A stretch of 64,000 nt of DNA from BMS3ABIN03 sp964418885 (GTDB lineage: Bacteria; Bacteroidota; Ignavibacteria; Ignavibacteriales; Ignavibacteriaceae): the NCBI GenBank assembly GCA_964418885.1, contig CAYQNW010000005.1, forward strand, positions 1 to 64,000. The letters are read 5' to 3'. The translations under genes were made by a program, and so were the position numbers. Below the pieces are notes generated by a model. The model was not told the origin of the DNA. It was given only the letters and a program-made list of their open reading frames with translations, and searched no databases. Positions 1-8,183 of this stretch are shown here, one piece after another (position 1 is the first letter of the stretch; the number at the start of each line of letters is the position of its first letter).

Positions 1-68
1 GAATATATTGTTTGCGGAATGTCAAATAAAAACATAAATTAAAATTCATTATTAATAAAGAGGCATAT

Positions 69-410
69 ATGAAAAAATTCATCGTAATTTACCACGCACC
101 GACAGAAGCTACCGAACAAATGACTAACTCATCGCCCGAACAAATGCAGGAAGGAATGAAACCCTGGATGGAGTGGGCACAAAAATGCGGCAGCAAATTA
201 GTAGACCTCGGATCTCCCCTGGCAGGCGGACAAAAAGTTTTGCCTGACGGTAAAAGTGAAGCAAGTGAAAGAAATGTATGCGGTTATTCCATACTTGAAG
301 CAAATGATATGGAAGAAGCCAAATCTCTACTGGCTGGTCATCCTCATCTTATGTGGCGTGGCGATTGCGAAATCGAGATCCACGAAACGATGCCTCTGCC
401 GGGGATGTAA
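69..410 (+). CDS. YCII-related (DGPF-like) domain protein
   Basis: A 113-residue protein with the profile of the YCII/DGPF family: a small dimeric alpha-beta barrel starting KKFIVIYHAP, a central glycine-rich stretch (GSPLAGGQKVLPDG), and an acidic helix (EANDMEEAKSLLAGHPHL) that carries the conserved His-Pro near the C-terminus. Family members are small soluble cytoplasmic proteins, some proposed to be dehydrochlorinase-like or sigma-factor associated enzymes. No specific substrate can be given here. An AGAGG-type ribosome site lies just upstream of the ATG, and the length is normal for the family. The next gene is on the opposite strand, so it is probably transcribed alone. Confidence 0.8.
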   Translation: MKKFIVIYHAPTEATEQMTNSSPEQMQEGMKPWMEWAQKCGSKLVDLGSPLAGGQKVLPDGKSEASERNVCGYSILEANDMEEAKSLLAGHPHLMWRGDCEIEIHETMPLPGM

Positions 411-504
411 AATCTATCTTTTTGTTGTTTAGTTCCTATGGGATTGTTTTACTTTGGTGGTTATTTTCAGGTTACAAACCTACCTGCCGGCAGGCAGGCG
501 TTAA

Positions 505-570
505 TTCCCTACGGGAATAATCTCCAGGAATCGCTTCTCATTTTCTATACCTATAGGGATTGAATATTTG
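505..570 (+). repeat. Dispersed palindromic repeat, copy 1
   Basis: This segment aligns with 2981-3045. Both share TACGGGAATA near the left end, an ATCG..TTC..CATTTT middle and the right-hand AGGGATTGAA..TTTG. The left part is a hairpin (ATTCCC tac GGGAAT, 504-518) and the right part carries CCTATAGGG. No coding capacity is visible. It looks like a short REP-like intergenic element. Confidence 0.55.
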
Positions 571-596
571 CAATAAGACAACAACGCAAAAAACCT

Positions 597-636
597 ACAA
601 CTCCGTCAGTCCGAAGGACTCCTTCGGAGGAGTTGT
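597..636. repeat. Nested hairpin in intergenic DNA
   Basis: ACAACTCC (597-604) pairs with GGAGTTGT (629-636). Inside, TCCGAAGGA (610-618) and TCCTTCGGA (620-628) form a second perfect stem around a single base. There is no T-run after either arm, so this is more likely a repeat-type palindrome than a terminator. Confidence 0.55.
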
Positions 637-695
637 ACTTGCATTCAAGAATTCACACAATTGTATTGAAACCACAGCCAAAGTAAAATCAACAT

Positions 696-726
696 AAAAA
701 AAAGGGAAAGCTTGTTACACTTTCCC
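696..726 (-). terminator. Rho-independent terminator of the NmrA-like gene
   Basis: Read on the minus strand, GGGAAAG and CTTTCCC (720-726 and 704-710) form a 7-bp stem around a 9-base loop, followed by an unbroken run of nine T (complement of A at 695-703). It sits 24 bases after the stop of the minus-strand gene at 750-1628, as expected for an intrinsic terminator. Confidence 0.8.
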
Positions 727-749
727 TTCACCTGGTGATTAACATAATT

Positions 750-1628
750 TTACACAGTTATTTCTTTACTGCTGAATACCTGTGCAAAATCTTTAGCAAA
801 CTGCTCAAAGGATCTTGCAGAGTGTCCAGTAAGGATTTTCACATTTTCTGTAGTGCTGTTTGCAAAGTTTTTACTGAATCCTTCGGACAATTCAACGTAA
901 CCTTCTGCGATCCACTGCGGTACCCCCATCCTGGTCATTGACTGCAAAGCAGCTTCGCCTGGAACGTTAACATATTTAACTTCTTTATCCAGCACTCTGG
1001 AAAAAGTACTTGCAACATCGTTGAACGAAATTGCCCCAGGACCAGTTAAAATATAACTCTTACCTTCGTGCCCTTCCCCTGTAATAACTGCTAAAGCAGA
1101 ATCCGCAATATCACGTACATCGATCATACCGAGCCTGCCGTCTTTCATATCCCAGTAGATCACTCCGCCTGAGGAAATTGTCTGTGCCGCCATCATTGTA
1201 TTCTGCATATAAAAGGTCGGTTTAAGCAGCGTCCACTGCAGACCTGAAGATTTAATCATTTCCTCAATTTTATCACCCTGCTTTATAATACGGCTATTTT
1301 CCGGCCCCCACATTGAATGCCTGACTATATACGGAACGCCTTCGTACTTAGCAGCGTTAATTACATTTTCTGCCTGCTTTAATTGAGTCTCGCCGTTCCA
1401 GGTTAAGAGATAAATTTTATCAACATTCTTTACTGCAGGTAAAATGGTTCCCGGTTCATCAAGATCACCGGATACCACTTCAGCTCCCAGATCCTTTAAC
1501 GGTTTGGCTTTAGCTTCATTCCTGACAAATACACGAACGTCAACACCTGCTTTCAGGAGTGCGGGAACCAGTAACGAACCTGTGTTTCCCGTTGCACCTG
1601 TTACAAGAACTTTTAATTTCTTTGACAT
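750..1628 (-). CDS. NmrA-like NAD(P)-binding SDR family protein
   Basis: A 292-residue atypical short-chain dehydrogenase. The N-terminus has the Rossmann motif VLVTGATGNTGSLLVPALL (GxxGxxG), then the second strand with an Arg after it (VRVFVRNEAKAKPL), which suggests NADP binding, and an acidic turn VVSGDLDEP. The rest fits the NmrA/QorB-type family (PYIVRHSMWG, LLKPTFYMQN, DVRDIADSALAVI). Members act as quinone or azo reductases or as redox-sensing regulators. The catalytic Tyr-x3-Lys of classical SDRs is not obvious, as is usual for NmrA-like proteins. It is the last of three minus-strand genes downstream of a Crp/Fnr regulator and ends at an intrinsic terminator. Confidence 0.85.
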   Translation of the reverse strand: MSKKLKVLVTGATGNTGSLLVPALLKAGVDVRVFVRNEAKAKPLKDLGAEVVSGDLDEPGTILPAVKNVDKIYLLTWNGETQLKQAENVINAAKYEGVPYIVRHSMWGPENSRIIKQGDKIEEMIKSSGLQWTLLKPTFYMQNTMMAAQTISSGGVIYWDMKDGRLGMIDVRDIADSALAVITGEGHEGKSYILTGPGAISFNDVASTFSRVLDKEVKYVNVPGEAALQSMTRMGVPQWIAEGYVELSEGFSKNFANSTTENVKILTGHSARSFEQFAKDFAQVFSSKEITV

Positions 1629-1702
1629 AATTAGACCTCGTTAAATTTTAATTAAACATAATTCAATACAAATTATCTATTAGGTACAAAATCAAATTCT
1701 AA

Positions 1703-1773
1703 ATGTCACACTGAGCCTGACGAATTGTTAATTGATACATCTTTGTCAATTTTCGATGAGCTCAGACTGACAT
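1703..1773. repeat. Imperfect inverted repeat (REP-like)
   Basis: ATGTCACACTGAGC (1703-1716) pairs with GCTCAGACTGACAT (1760-1773), 12 of 14 positions complementary, with CGA/TCG pairs just inside. Short palindromes of the type TGTCA..CTGAGC are common intergenic repeats in Bacteroidota genomes, from general knowledge. No function can be assigned here. Confidence 0.45.
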
Positions 1774-1800
1774 GTATTTCTAATACATAATTTGAGTTCG

Positions 1801-1822
1801 ATATCCTTTTATAAAAGGATAT
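1801..1822. repeat. Perfect 22-base palindrome at a gene end
   Basis: Both arms read ATATCCTTTTA, making a 22-base perfect palindrome with no spacer. It starts one base beyond the stop codon of the minus-strand gene 1824-2108, so it may work as a 3-prime hairpin/terminator for that gene, although no clear T-run follows the stem. Confidence 0.5.
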
Positions 1823-1823
1823 G

Positions 1824-2108
1824 TTATACCTTTCCTGCAGTATATTCTTCAAGGAAATAAACATCAGGATGATCAACAATCCCTGCATTGCCCATAGCTT
1901 CTTTCAACTCGGAACTATTAGCAAATTTCTGCGCATTTTCAATATTATCCCATTCAAAAAGCGCTACCAGGTTATTTTTGTCATTATCAGTATGCAGTAT
2001 TTGGTATGTTTTTTCACCCCCGGCTCTTCTCGTATCGATAAACCCGTCGAATACATTCTTCCATGCCGGGTAATCTTTTACTTTATGCCTGATTAATAAG
2101 TGTGCCAT
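1824..2108 (-). CDS. Small dimeric alpha-beta barrel protein (ABM/cyclase-like)
   Basis: A 94-residue protein whose pattern is that of the antibiotic-biosynthesis-monooxygenase-like ferredoxin fold: strand 1 HLLIRHKVKDYPAW, helix KNVFDGFIDTRRAGG, strand KTYQILHT, strand LVALFEWDN, helix AQKFANSSELKEAM, and a last strand VYFLEEY. Relatives are small dimers with varied roles (monooxygenases, haem-degrading enzymes, polyketide cyclases), so no reaction can be named. It lies between a Crp/Fnr regulator (about 100 bases upstream on the same strand) and an NmrA-like reductase, which suggests a small redox- or stress-responsive set. Confidence 0.7.
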   Translation of the reverse strand: MAHLLIRHKVKDYPAWKNVFDGFIDTRRAGGEKTYQILHTDNDKNNLVALFEWDNIENAQKFANSSELKEAMGNAGIVDHPDVYFLEEYTAGKV

Positions 2109-2136
2109 TTGGACCTCCGTTAATTTTTGTTTATTG

Positions 2137-2155
2137 AAAGATATCTTTTGATATC
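2137..2155. promoter_or_regulatory. Candidate operator: palindromic GATATC pair
   Basis: AAAGATATCTTT (2137-2148) is a perfect 12-base palindrome and is followed by a second GATATC at 2150-2155. It lies 29-47 bases upstream of the minus-strand ATG at 2108, between the Crp/Fnr gene and the gene it may regulate. This is inference from position and symmetry only. Confidence 0.35.
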
Positions 2156-2208
2156 GTTGTTACAATACAAAAATAATCTGATGGAGGAGCCTATTTCATT
2201 GACTTTGG

Positions 2209-2817
2209 TTAAGAAATTTGAGGATGGATAATAATCCGTTTTCGCAAACGGCTTAACGATTCAGGTTCAATTCCAAGATAAGATGCTATGTAATGCAAAG
2301 GAACTCTCTGGCAAAGCTGCGGCTGTTTTTTCATTAAATCAAGATATTTCTCTTCGGGAGTAGCGGATTTTGCCATAGATAATCTTTTTAGAGCGCTGTA
2401 ATGATTTCGCTGTACTTTATCGTCATGAAAGTTCTTAAACTTAGGAATCTCCTTACAAGACCTGTAGAAATTTTCTCTTGAAAGGAGAAGCAGTTCACAA
2501 TCTTCAAGAGCCTGTATATAAAATTCAGTAGGTTTTTGAAAAATAAAACTTTCAAGGTCACCTGTCCAGTAATCTTCAAGCGAAAAGTTTAAAATTACTT
2601 CCTTCGAGTGATCATCTATTATATATCGCCTCATACAGCCCCTATTAATATAAGTAACATAATTGCATATATCTCCCTCCATAAGTAGATGCTCTTTTTT
2701 TCTTAAAGATTTTTTGGTGAGGAAACTCATATACATTTCAACTTCCTCATCGTTCATTCCTGCAATTTCTCTCAATTCCTTCTCTAATACCGGCGAGAAT
2801 GCTCTGGTTGGTTTCAT
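2209..2817 (-). CDS. Crp/Fnr family transcriptional regulator
   Basis: A 202-residue protein with an N-terminal cyclic-nucleotide-binding beta barrel (about residues 35-125: KKEHLLMEGDICNYVTYINRG, then VILNFSLEDYWTGDLESF) and a C-terminal winged helix-turn-helix whose recognition region reads YIASYLGIEPESLSRLRK (about 175-195). The barrel lacks the typical cAMP-binding RxSxE loop and there are no clustered N-terminal cysteines for an iron-sulphur cluster, so neither classical CRP nor FNR sensing is supported. Many Bacteroidota carry such orphan Crp-like regulators. It is first in line on the minus strand ahead of an ABM-like and an NmrA-like gene, which are plausible targets. Confidence 0.85.
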   Translation of the reverse strand: MKPTRAFSPVLEKELREIAGMNDEEVEMYMSFLTKKSLRKKEHLLMEGDICNYVTYINRGCMRRYIIDDHSKEVILNFSLEDYWTGDLESFIFQKPTEFYIQALEDCELLLLSRENFYRSCKEIPKFKNFHDDKVQRNHYSALKRLSMAKSATPEEKYLDLMKKQPQLCQRVPLHYIASYLGIEPESLSRLRKRIIIHPQIS

Positions 2818-2980
2818 TTATTAATTGTTATTGATATGTTAAATTTTTATAAAGCTAAATAAATTTGAATTTACTTCAAACTATACATCCTGAAATATTG
2901 GTAATAGGTAAAAAATTAGTAATAATTGGACGGAGTTGGGTTTACTAATGTTCTGTTATAAAAGATTACAAATATTTATT

Positions 2981-3045
2981 TCTTACGGGAATATTATAAA
3001 ACATATCGTTTCCATTTTGCAATCCCTTCAGGGATTGAACTTTTG
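2981..3045 (+). repeat. Dispersed palindromic repeat, copy 2
   Basis: Aligns with 505-570 in the same orientation, from TTACGGGAATA to AGGGATTGAACTTTTG. The right part is a perfect hairpin (CAATCCCT tc AGGGATTG, 3020-3037). It sits just after the stop side of the minus-strand gene 3058-4136, so it may also act as a 3-prime structure. Confidence 0.55.
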
Positions 3046-3057
3046 TACAGGAGAATA

Positions 3058-4136
3058 TTAATCCATTAACCCATCCAGCCAGTGAATCACATTCAGCAGA
3101 AGCTGGTAGTTGTATTTTGCTTCGGGAGTATTCATCCCCACCTTTGTTTTATTTTGTCCCGCTACCTGTGCAGAAAACATTGCAGCTTCTCCCCATACTG
3201 CTACCTTCCCTTTCCCGAAATTCTCGACCGCCCCCTGGGACCAGCCTGCAATCGGAATTGTCGGTGTATCTTTTTTAAAATTCCATGCGGTGTCCGGCAT
3301 CATAAAAACAAAATTATCGTTCATTGTCATTACAGGTACTGCATCTCCGGGAATCTGAAAAGCCTCACCTGTAAACGAATAAATCGAATCTACTCTTTCA
3401 GAATTATCTCTTCCGTTCGTAATAAAATTATTTTTAAGTGTTCCTGCTTCACGGGTGAACAAATCAAATCCCGTTGAAGATGTATCGAATGCAAAACCAT
3501 TATTCAGTTTAAACCCGAACTGCGATGCAAGCTCAGAAACCGCACCCGGAAACGGCATATGGTCTGCAATTAAAAACAGTGAGCCTCCTTTATCGACCCA
3601 TCGTACAATATTATTTATTTCATCTTTGGTAAATGCGGAAGGAGTCGGCAAAGTCCAGTCTTCCGTGTTTCTTATGTTCAAAGCATTTGAGATTACGAGT
3701 ATATCAACAGAATCAAGAGTGTTTCTCTCAATTGTATCTTTTAACGTTTTTATAACATAACCGTCTCTGGCAAGCAGATCGGCAAACGGTTTGTACCTGC
3801 CCTCCATTGTGTGGAAGTTGTTATGTGCTTCATCGATATAAATCTGCGAACCTTCCCCTGTTGCATAAGCGGGATGAAAAATCGGAGGATTGAAATCAGG
3901 ATCACCGATCTGCTGTGCAANNNNNNNNNNNNNNNNNNNNNNNNNNNNNNNNNNNNNNNNNNNNNNNNNNNNNNNNNNNNNNNNNNNNNNNNNNNNNNNN
4001 NNNNNNNNNNNNNNNNNNNNCTGTTTTGTATATGCTTGAAATTAATATCGCGGGCTTGATAGGTATCCTGTATTTTAAGTGCCGAGCTGCATGAGTATAT
4101 TACAAAGAAAACGGGTATAAGAAATAACTTTTTCAT
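3058..4136 (-). CDS. DUF4350-like lipoprotein, interrupted by an assembly gap
   Basis: I read this as one gene in two visible pieces. The N-terminal piece (4021-4136) encodes a lipoprotein signal peptide (KKLFLIPVFFVIYSCSS, Cys as lipid site). The C-terminal piece (3058-3920) is open through the gap edge and begins before the first Met at 3807: residues such as IFHPAYATGEG and IYIDEAHNNFHT precede MEGRYKPFADLL. That part resembles the DUF4350/class I amidotransferase-like fold (VDILVISNA, WVDKGGSLFLIADHMPFPG, GKGKVAVWGEAAMF). The frames on the two sides disagree by one base only because the gap was written as exactly 100 Ns; an intact gene needs a true gap length of 2 modulo 3. The function is unknown and is probably in the cell envelope. 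Confidence 0.7.
3921..4020. other. Assembly gap (100 N)
   Basis: One hundred consecutive undefined bases, the usual placeholder for a scaffold gap of unknown size. It falls inside the lipoprotein gene 3058-4136. Confidence 0.99.
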
Positions 4137-4370
4137 AGAATTCCCCTTTCTAAGAATTAAATGTACTGTTCATTATAAATGTTAATTTAAATAATTTTAC
4201 AAAAATGTAAACCTGCAAAAAATTGTACGCAGGTTATTGCCAATTATGGAGTTCCGGGTTCAATCCCTCATCAATACATTCAATCTGTTATTCATTGCTA
4301 TCTTTCCATTATTTTATATAATTTTACTTCATTATTAACAACTATTTATTAAGCTAAAGGCTATTACAAA

Positions 4371-5204
4371 ATGAGTTTCAACTGGAAAAAAGTTAACAAC
4401 TATACTGATATTATATATGAAAAAATGGACGGTATTGCTAAAATTACTATTAACCGTCCTGAAGTACGAAATGCTTTCCGTCCGGAAACAGTTATAGAAA
4501 TGTATGAGGCTTTTTCAGATGCAAGAGAAGATAACACAATCGGTGTAATTTTATTAACAGGTGCCGGACCGGCAAAAGACGGAAAGTATGCATTCAGTTC
4601 CGGCGGTGATCAGAGAATCAGGGGAGATAAAGGATACAAATCAAAAAAAGGCACACAAAGTCTGAATGTTCTCGATCTTCAGAAGCTTATAAGGAGCATT
4701 CCTAAAGTAGTTATTGCACTTGTTGCAGGTTATGCAATTGGCGGCGGACATGTTCTTCATGTTGTTTGCGATTTAACGATAGCTGCTGACAATGCAATCT
4801 TCGGACAAACAGGACCGAAAGTCGGTAGTTTCGATGGTGGATTTGGCTCAAGCTATCTTGCAAGAATCGTAGGACAAAAGAGAGCACGTGAAATTTGGTA
4901 TCTCTGCAAACAATACAGCGCAACTGAAGCTGAGGCAATGGGATTAGTTAACAAAGTTGTTTCTGTTGATAAACTTGAAGAAGAAGGAGTTGAGTGGGCG
5001 AATCAAATTTTACAGCATAGTCCAATGGCGATAAGAGTTTTAAAATCAGGATTCAATGCAGAGTTAGACGGACAGGCAGGAATACAGGAGCTTGCCGGCA
5101 ATGCAACACTTCTTTATTATATGAGCGAGGAAGCACAGGAAGGTAAGAAAGCTTATCTTGAAAAACGTAAACCCGATTTTAAAAAATTTCCAAAGCTGCC
5201 ATGA
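4371..5204 (+). CDS. menB: 1,4-dihydroxy-2-naphthoyl-CoA synthase (MenB)
   Basis: A crotonase-family enzyme of 277 residues that closes the naphthoquinol ring from O-succinylbenzoyl-CoA in menaquinone synthesis, in the cytoplasm. MenB-specific features are the early motif ITINRPEVRNAFRP, the oxyanion/active region FSSGGDQR (about residue 79), AGYAIGGGHVLHVVCDLTIA, and the signature GQTGPKVGSFDGGFGSSYLA, which distinguish it from ordinary enoyl-CoA hydratases. The C-terminal KPDFKKFP tail is also typical of MenB. Length is normal for the family. It is first of menB-menA-menE on the plus strand, 70 bases before menA. Confidence 0.95.
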   Translation: MSFNWKKVNNYTDIIYEKMDGIAKITINRPEVRNAFRPETVIEMYEAFSDAREDNTIGVILLTGAGPAKDGKYAFSSGGDQRIRGDKGYKSKKGTQSLNVLDLQKLIRSIPKVVIALVAGYAIGGGHVLHVVCDLTIAADNAIFGQTGPKVGSFDGGFGSSYLARIVGQKRAREIWYLCKQYSATEAEAMGLVNKVVSVDKLEEEGVEWANQILQHSPMAIRVLKSGFNAELDGQAGIQELAGNATLLYYMSEEAQEGKKAYLEKRKPDFKKFPKLP

Positions 5205-5274
5205 TTGAATACGATTAATACTGATAATACAAACCCGTGTCATCTGTATTCTGATTATTTATCAATAACTAATT

Positions 5275-6174
5275 ATGAATAGTACAACAATTTCAATTTC
5301 AAAATTTCAAGCCTGGCTTCATGCCAGTCGCCCGAAAACATTGTTAGCAGCCGTAGTACCGGTTATGGTTGGTTCTGCACTCGCAATTGCAAAAGATAGC
5401 TTCACATTGATTTACTCTTTAGTTGCTCTTCTATGTTCAATACTAATTCAGATTGGTACAAATTTCACAAACGATCTTTATGATCATTTGAAAGGCGCGG
5501 ATAAAGAATTAAGAAAAGGTCCGCTGCGTGTTCTTTCTTCCGGCTTGATCTCACAAACTGAAATGAGGAATGCAATTATTTTTGTTTTCGGATTAGCTTT
5601 TTTGCTTGGACTTTACCTTGTTTACTCTGTTGGAATTGTTGTTCTGATTATTGGTGTTATTTCTATTTTAGCAGGTATAGCTTACACAGCCGGTCCCTAC
5701 CCATTAGCATACCATGGACTTGGTGATGTTTTTGTTTTTATCTTTTTTGGTATTGTTGGAACAGCCGGAACGTATTATCTTCATTTACATGAATTCGATT
5801 TAATCTCGCTTCTCATTTCTATACCTGTTGGTGCGCTGATAACAAACATTCTTGTGGTTAACAATTATCGGGATATTGAAGAAGACAGGGAAGCACAAAA
5901 AATAACGCTAGCCGTAAAGTTTGGCAGAACGTTCACAAAAATACAGTTCATAATATCAATTGTTGTTTCATACCTTGTTTTACTTATTCTTTTCATCGAA
6001 TTTAATTTCAGTTTATGGATATTTTTACCGGTACTTTCTTTACCACTTGCTTTTATACAGGTAAAAATGCTCTTTAGTTTTGAGGGTTCAAAACTGAATA
6101 AAACCCTTGAAATATCAGCTAAATACGCTGCACTTTTTGGTATGTTATTTTCTATAGGAATATTTTTATACTAA
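5275..6174 (+). CDS. menA: 1,4-dihydroxy-2-naphthoate polyprenyltransferase (MenA)
   Basis: An integral membrane UbiA-superfamily prenyltransferase (299 residues, about eight or nine hydrophobic helices) that joins a polyprenyl chain to DHNA to give demethylmenaquinone. The first Asp-rich prenyl-diphosphate motif is NFTNDLYDHLKGADKE (about residues 63-78) and the second is NNYRDIEEDREAQKITL (about 197-213), both as in MenA. The N-terminal ASRPKTLLAAVVPVMVG is also typical. It lies between menB and menE, 70 and 129 bases away, and is probably co-transcribed with them. Confidence 0.95.
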   Translation: MNSTTISISKFQAWLHASRPKTLLAAVVPVMVGSALAIAKDSFTLIYSLVALLCSILIQIGTNFTNDLYDHLKGADKELRKGPLRVLSSGLISQTEMRNAIIFVFGLAFLLGLYLVYSVGIVVLIIGVISILAGIAYTAGPYPLAYHGLGDVFVFIFFGIVGTAGTYYLHLHEFDLISLLISIPVGALITNILVVNNYRDIEEDREAQKITLAVKFGRTFTKIQFIISIVVSYLVLLILFIEFNFSLWIFLPVLSLPLAFIQVKMLFSFEGSKLNKTLEISAKYAALFGMLFSIGIFLY

Positions 6175-6303
6175 ATAGCTTCATTTACAATTATCATTAA
6201 ATGAGTGATTTGAAGAATTTAAAGTAAACATTTATCTTAATAGCATTATAAAAATTTATCCAAATCCAATAGCAAAAAGAACAACAATCTCCCATTAAGT
6301 ATT

Positions 6304-7761
6304 ATGCTCTCGAATAATGCTTTTCTCCTAAAAACCCAGGACTCAAACTTACCTGCTATATACTCTAAAAGTGTCAGTTTGAATTACAAACAACTCAAAG
6401 AAAAAATTCTTGAAACAGCAGAGATACTTCGTTCATCAAAAATTGAAGAAGATGATAAAGTTGCACTCATCGGCAAAAACGATCTGGATTATATCTGTAT
6501 TGTTTTAGCATTGTGGCAGTTAAAAGCCGTACCGGTTTTGATCAATCCAAGATTAGTTGGTGAAGAAATAGATTTTCAAACCGATCTGACTGATTGCAAA
6601 TTCGTTTTGATAAGCAAAGATATTGAACTTGCAGATCTTGAAAGTGACGGCGAAAAAATCTTTTATCCTTTCAAATCAAAAAACGTTTATAATCCTGTTG
6701 AAACAGATCAAGAAATAAATCCTGATAATACAGCCGTTATAATTTTTACTTCCGGCACAGAGGGAAAATCGAAAGGTGTGGAGTTATCGTTTAACAGTTT
6801 ATTTCAAAGTGCAAAGATAGGTGGTCAGGTTATTCATCATACAAAAGAAGATAAATGGTTAGCCAGTTTGCCGTTCAACCACGTCGGTGGATTTTCTATT
6901 ATCACCAGATCGTTGTTGTTCGGATCCTCTTTAATTATCCCGGACAATCTGCAGACCGAAGCTTTGGCCAAAGCTATCGAAAGTTTCAAGCCAACACTTT
7001 GTTCTCTCGTTCCAACACAATTAAAAAGGTTGATTAGTTCTGATGTACAAGCAAATGAGGAATTGAGAAACGTTTTGCTCGGTGGCGGCTATGTAGATCA
7101 AAAACTTGTTATGGAAGCCATTCACCAGGATTGGAAAATAGCAAAGGTTTACGGTTCAACAGAAACCGGCTCGTTTGTTACTGCGCTTACCGAAGATGAA
7201 TGCTTAGAAAATCCAACCTCTGTTGGAAAAGCTTTATCGCCTAACAGGATCGTGATTCTAAATGAAAATAAATTTCATGCGCTCGAAGGTGAAGTTGGAG
7301 AAATTGCAATCTACTCTCCTGCGGTAATGAAGGGTTATTATAATGATGAAGAAAAAATTGAAGATTACTTTGAAGATGAGTTTTATTTAACCGGTGATAT
7401 GGGTTATCTAGATACAGAAGGCTATTTATATTTAGAAGCCCGCAAAAAAGATATGATCATAACCGGTGGAGAAAATGTAAATCCTAATGAAGTTGAAGAC
7501 AGGATTATGGAACATCCCGATATCAGTGATGCCGCAGTCTTTCCATTAAAAGATGATGAATGGGGAGAGATTGTAGCTGCTGCAATAGTAATGCGTGATT
7601 CGAAAACAAATATTTCTCTGGAAGAAATTGAAGAGTTCCTTAAAGACAATATTGCCGGATTTAAAATGCCGAGAAAACTTTTTTATGAAAAGGAACTGCC
7701 CAAAAATGAGTTGGGGAAAATTACACGCAGAATATTAAGTAAAAAATATGAAGGAAGTTAA
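6304..7761 (+). CDS. menE: O-succinylbenzoate--CoA ligase (MenE)
   Basis: An acyl-adenylate-forming (ANL) enzyme of 485 residues that activates O-succinylbenzoate to its CoA thioester, the substrate of MenB. The P-loop-like motif IFTSGTEGKSKGVELS is at about 147-162, then ASLPFNHVGGFSII, the adenylate motif VYGSTETGS, the hinge region YLTGDMGYLDTEGYLYLEARKKDMIITGGENV split over residues 360-395, and a C-terminal catalytic Lys in NELGKITRR. Neighbourhood with menB and menA supports MenE over a generic acyl-CoA ligase. It ends 10 bases from a convergent thioesterase gene. Confidence 0.92.
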   Translation: MLSNNAFLLKTQDSNLPAIYSKSVSLNYKQLKEKILETAEILRSSKIEEDDKVALIGKNDLDYICIVLALWQLKAVPVLINPRLVGEEIDFQTDLTDCKFVLISKDIELADLESDGEKIFYPFKSKNVYNPVETDQEINPDNTAVIIFTSGTEGKSKGVELSFNSLFQSAKIGGQVIHHTKEDKWLASLPFNHVGGFSIITRSLLFGSSLIIPDNLQTEALAKAIESFKPTLCSLVPTQLKRLISSDVQANEELRNVLLGGGYVDQKLVMEAIHQDWKIAKVYGSTETGSFVTALTEDECLENPTSVGKALSPNRIVILNENKFHALEGEVGEIAIYSPAVMKGYYNDEEKIEDYFEDEFYLTGDMGYLDTEGYLYLEARKKDMIITGGENVNPNEVEDRIMEHPDISDAAVFPLKDDEWGEIVAAAIVMRDSKTNISLEEIEEFLKDNIAGFKMPRKLFYEKELPKNELGKITRRILSKKYEGS

Positions 7762-7771
7762 AATTAAAGAG

Positions 7772-8182
7772 TTATTCAGATTTAGATTGATGCGATTTTA
7801 AACCTCCAGTGATTTCCGGCAGTAAGTTTGCTTTCTTCCAGGATTTCTTATCAACAAACACGTGAACTGTTTTTACCTCAGCACAAAGATCATTGAACTG
7901 ATTTGTGCATTTATAGGTCAATTCAAATGAAGATTCCCTCAAATCGGAAACACTAACCAGGATATTAATTTCATCGCCGCTTTTAAATGGTTTTACGTAA
8001 TCCGCTGTACTTTTGATAATCGGGACAGCAAAGTCATCGTTACTCCAGTAATCTTTTTTTAATTCGAAAGTGGCAACCAACTTTTCATAAGCGGAATGAC
8101 ACATTCTAAAAATATTTGCGTAGAATAAAATCCCGGCAGGATCGCAATCGTAAAAGTTTATTCTTCTTCTTAATGAAATCAT
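7772..8182 (-). CDS. Hotdog-fold acyl-CoA thioesterase, candidate DHNA-CoA hydrolase
   Basis: A 136-residue single hotdog domain of the 4-hydroxybenzoyl-CoA thioesterase type. The active-site motif is YDCDPAGILFYANIFR (residues 11-26), with Asp in the DPAG position expected for this class. The next gene on the other strand is menE, and no other DHNA-CoA hydrolase is visible, so hydrolysis of 1,4-dihydroxy-2-naphthoyl-CoA is a reasonable proposal; in cyanobacteria that step is done by this fold. The gene starts one base after the stop of oxyR on the same strand, so it may be expressed with oxyR rather than with the men genes. A general YbgC-like thioesterase is the alternative. Confidence 0.75.
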   Translation of the reverse strand: MISLRRRINFYDCDPAGILFYANIFRMCHSAYEKLVATFELKKDYWSNDDFAVPIIKSTADYVKPFKSGDEINILVSVSDLRESSFELTYKCTNQFNDLCAEVKTVHVFVDKKSWKKANLLPEITGGLKSHQSKSE

Positions 8183-8183
8183 A

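Larger units (their letters stand above)
411..749. other. Intergenic region with several short palindromes
   Basis: This 339-base stretch between convergent genes has no believable gene. It holds a CCTGCCGGCAGG palindrome at 483-494, copy 1 of a dispersed repeat at 505-570, a hairpin at 597-636, and the terminator of the minus-strand gene at 696-726. These are listed separately where they can be supported. Confidence 0.6.

Noticed and set aside
1706..1888. Minus-strand frame of 60 codons
   Set aside because: Runs across the palindrome at 1801-1822 and into the end of the ABM-like gene in another frame; shadow.
3811..4059. Plus-strand frame spanning the N run
   Set aside because: It exists only because undefined bases cannot contain stops; the minus-strand lipoprotein gene explains the DNA.
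4371..5204. Generic enoyl-CoA hydratase
   Set aside because: MenB-specific motifs and the menA-menE neighbours decide for MenB.
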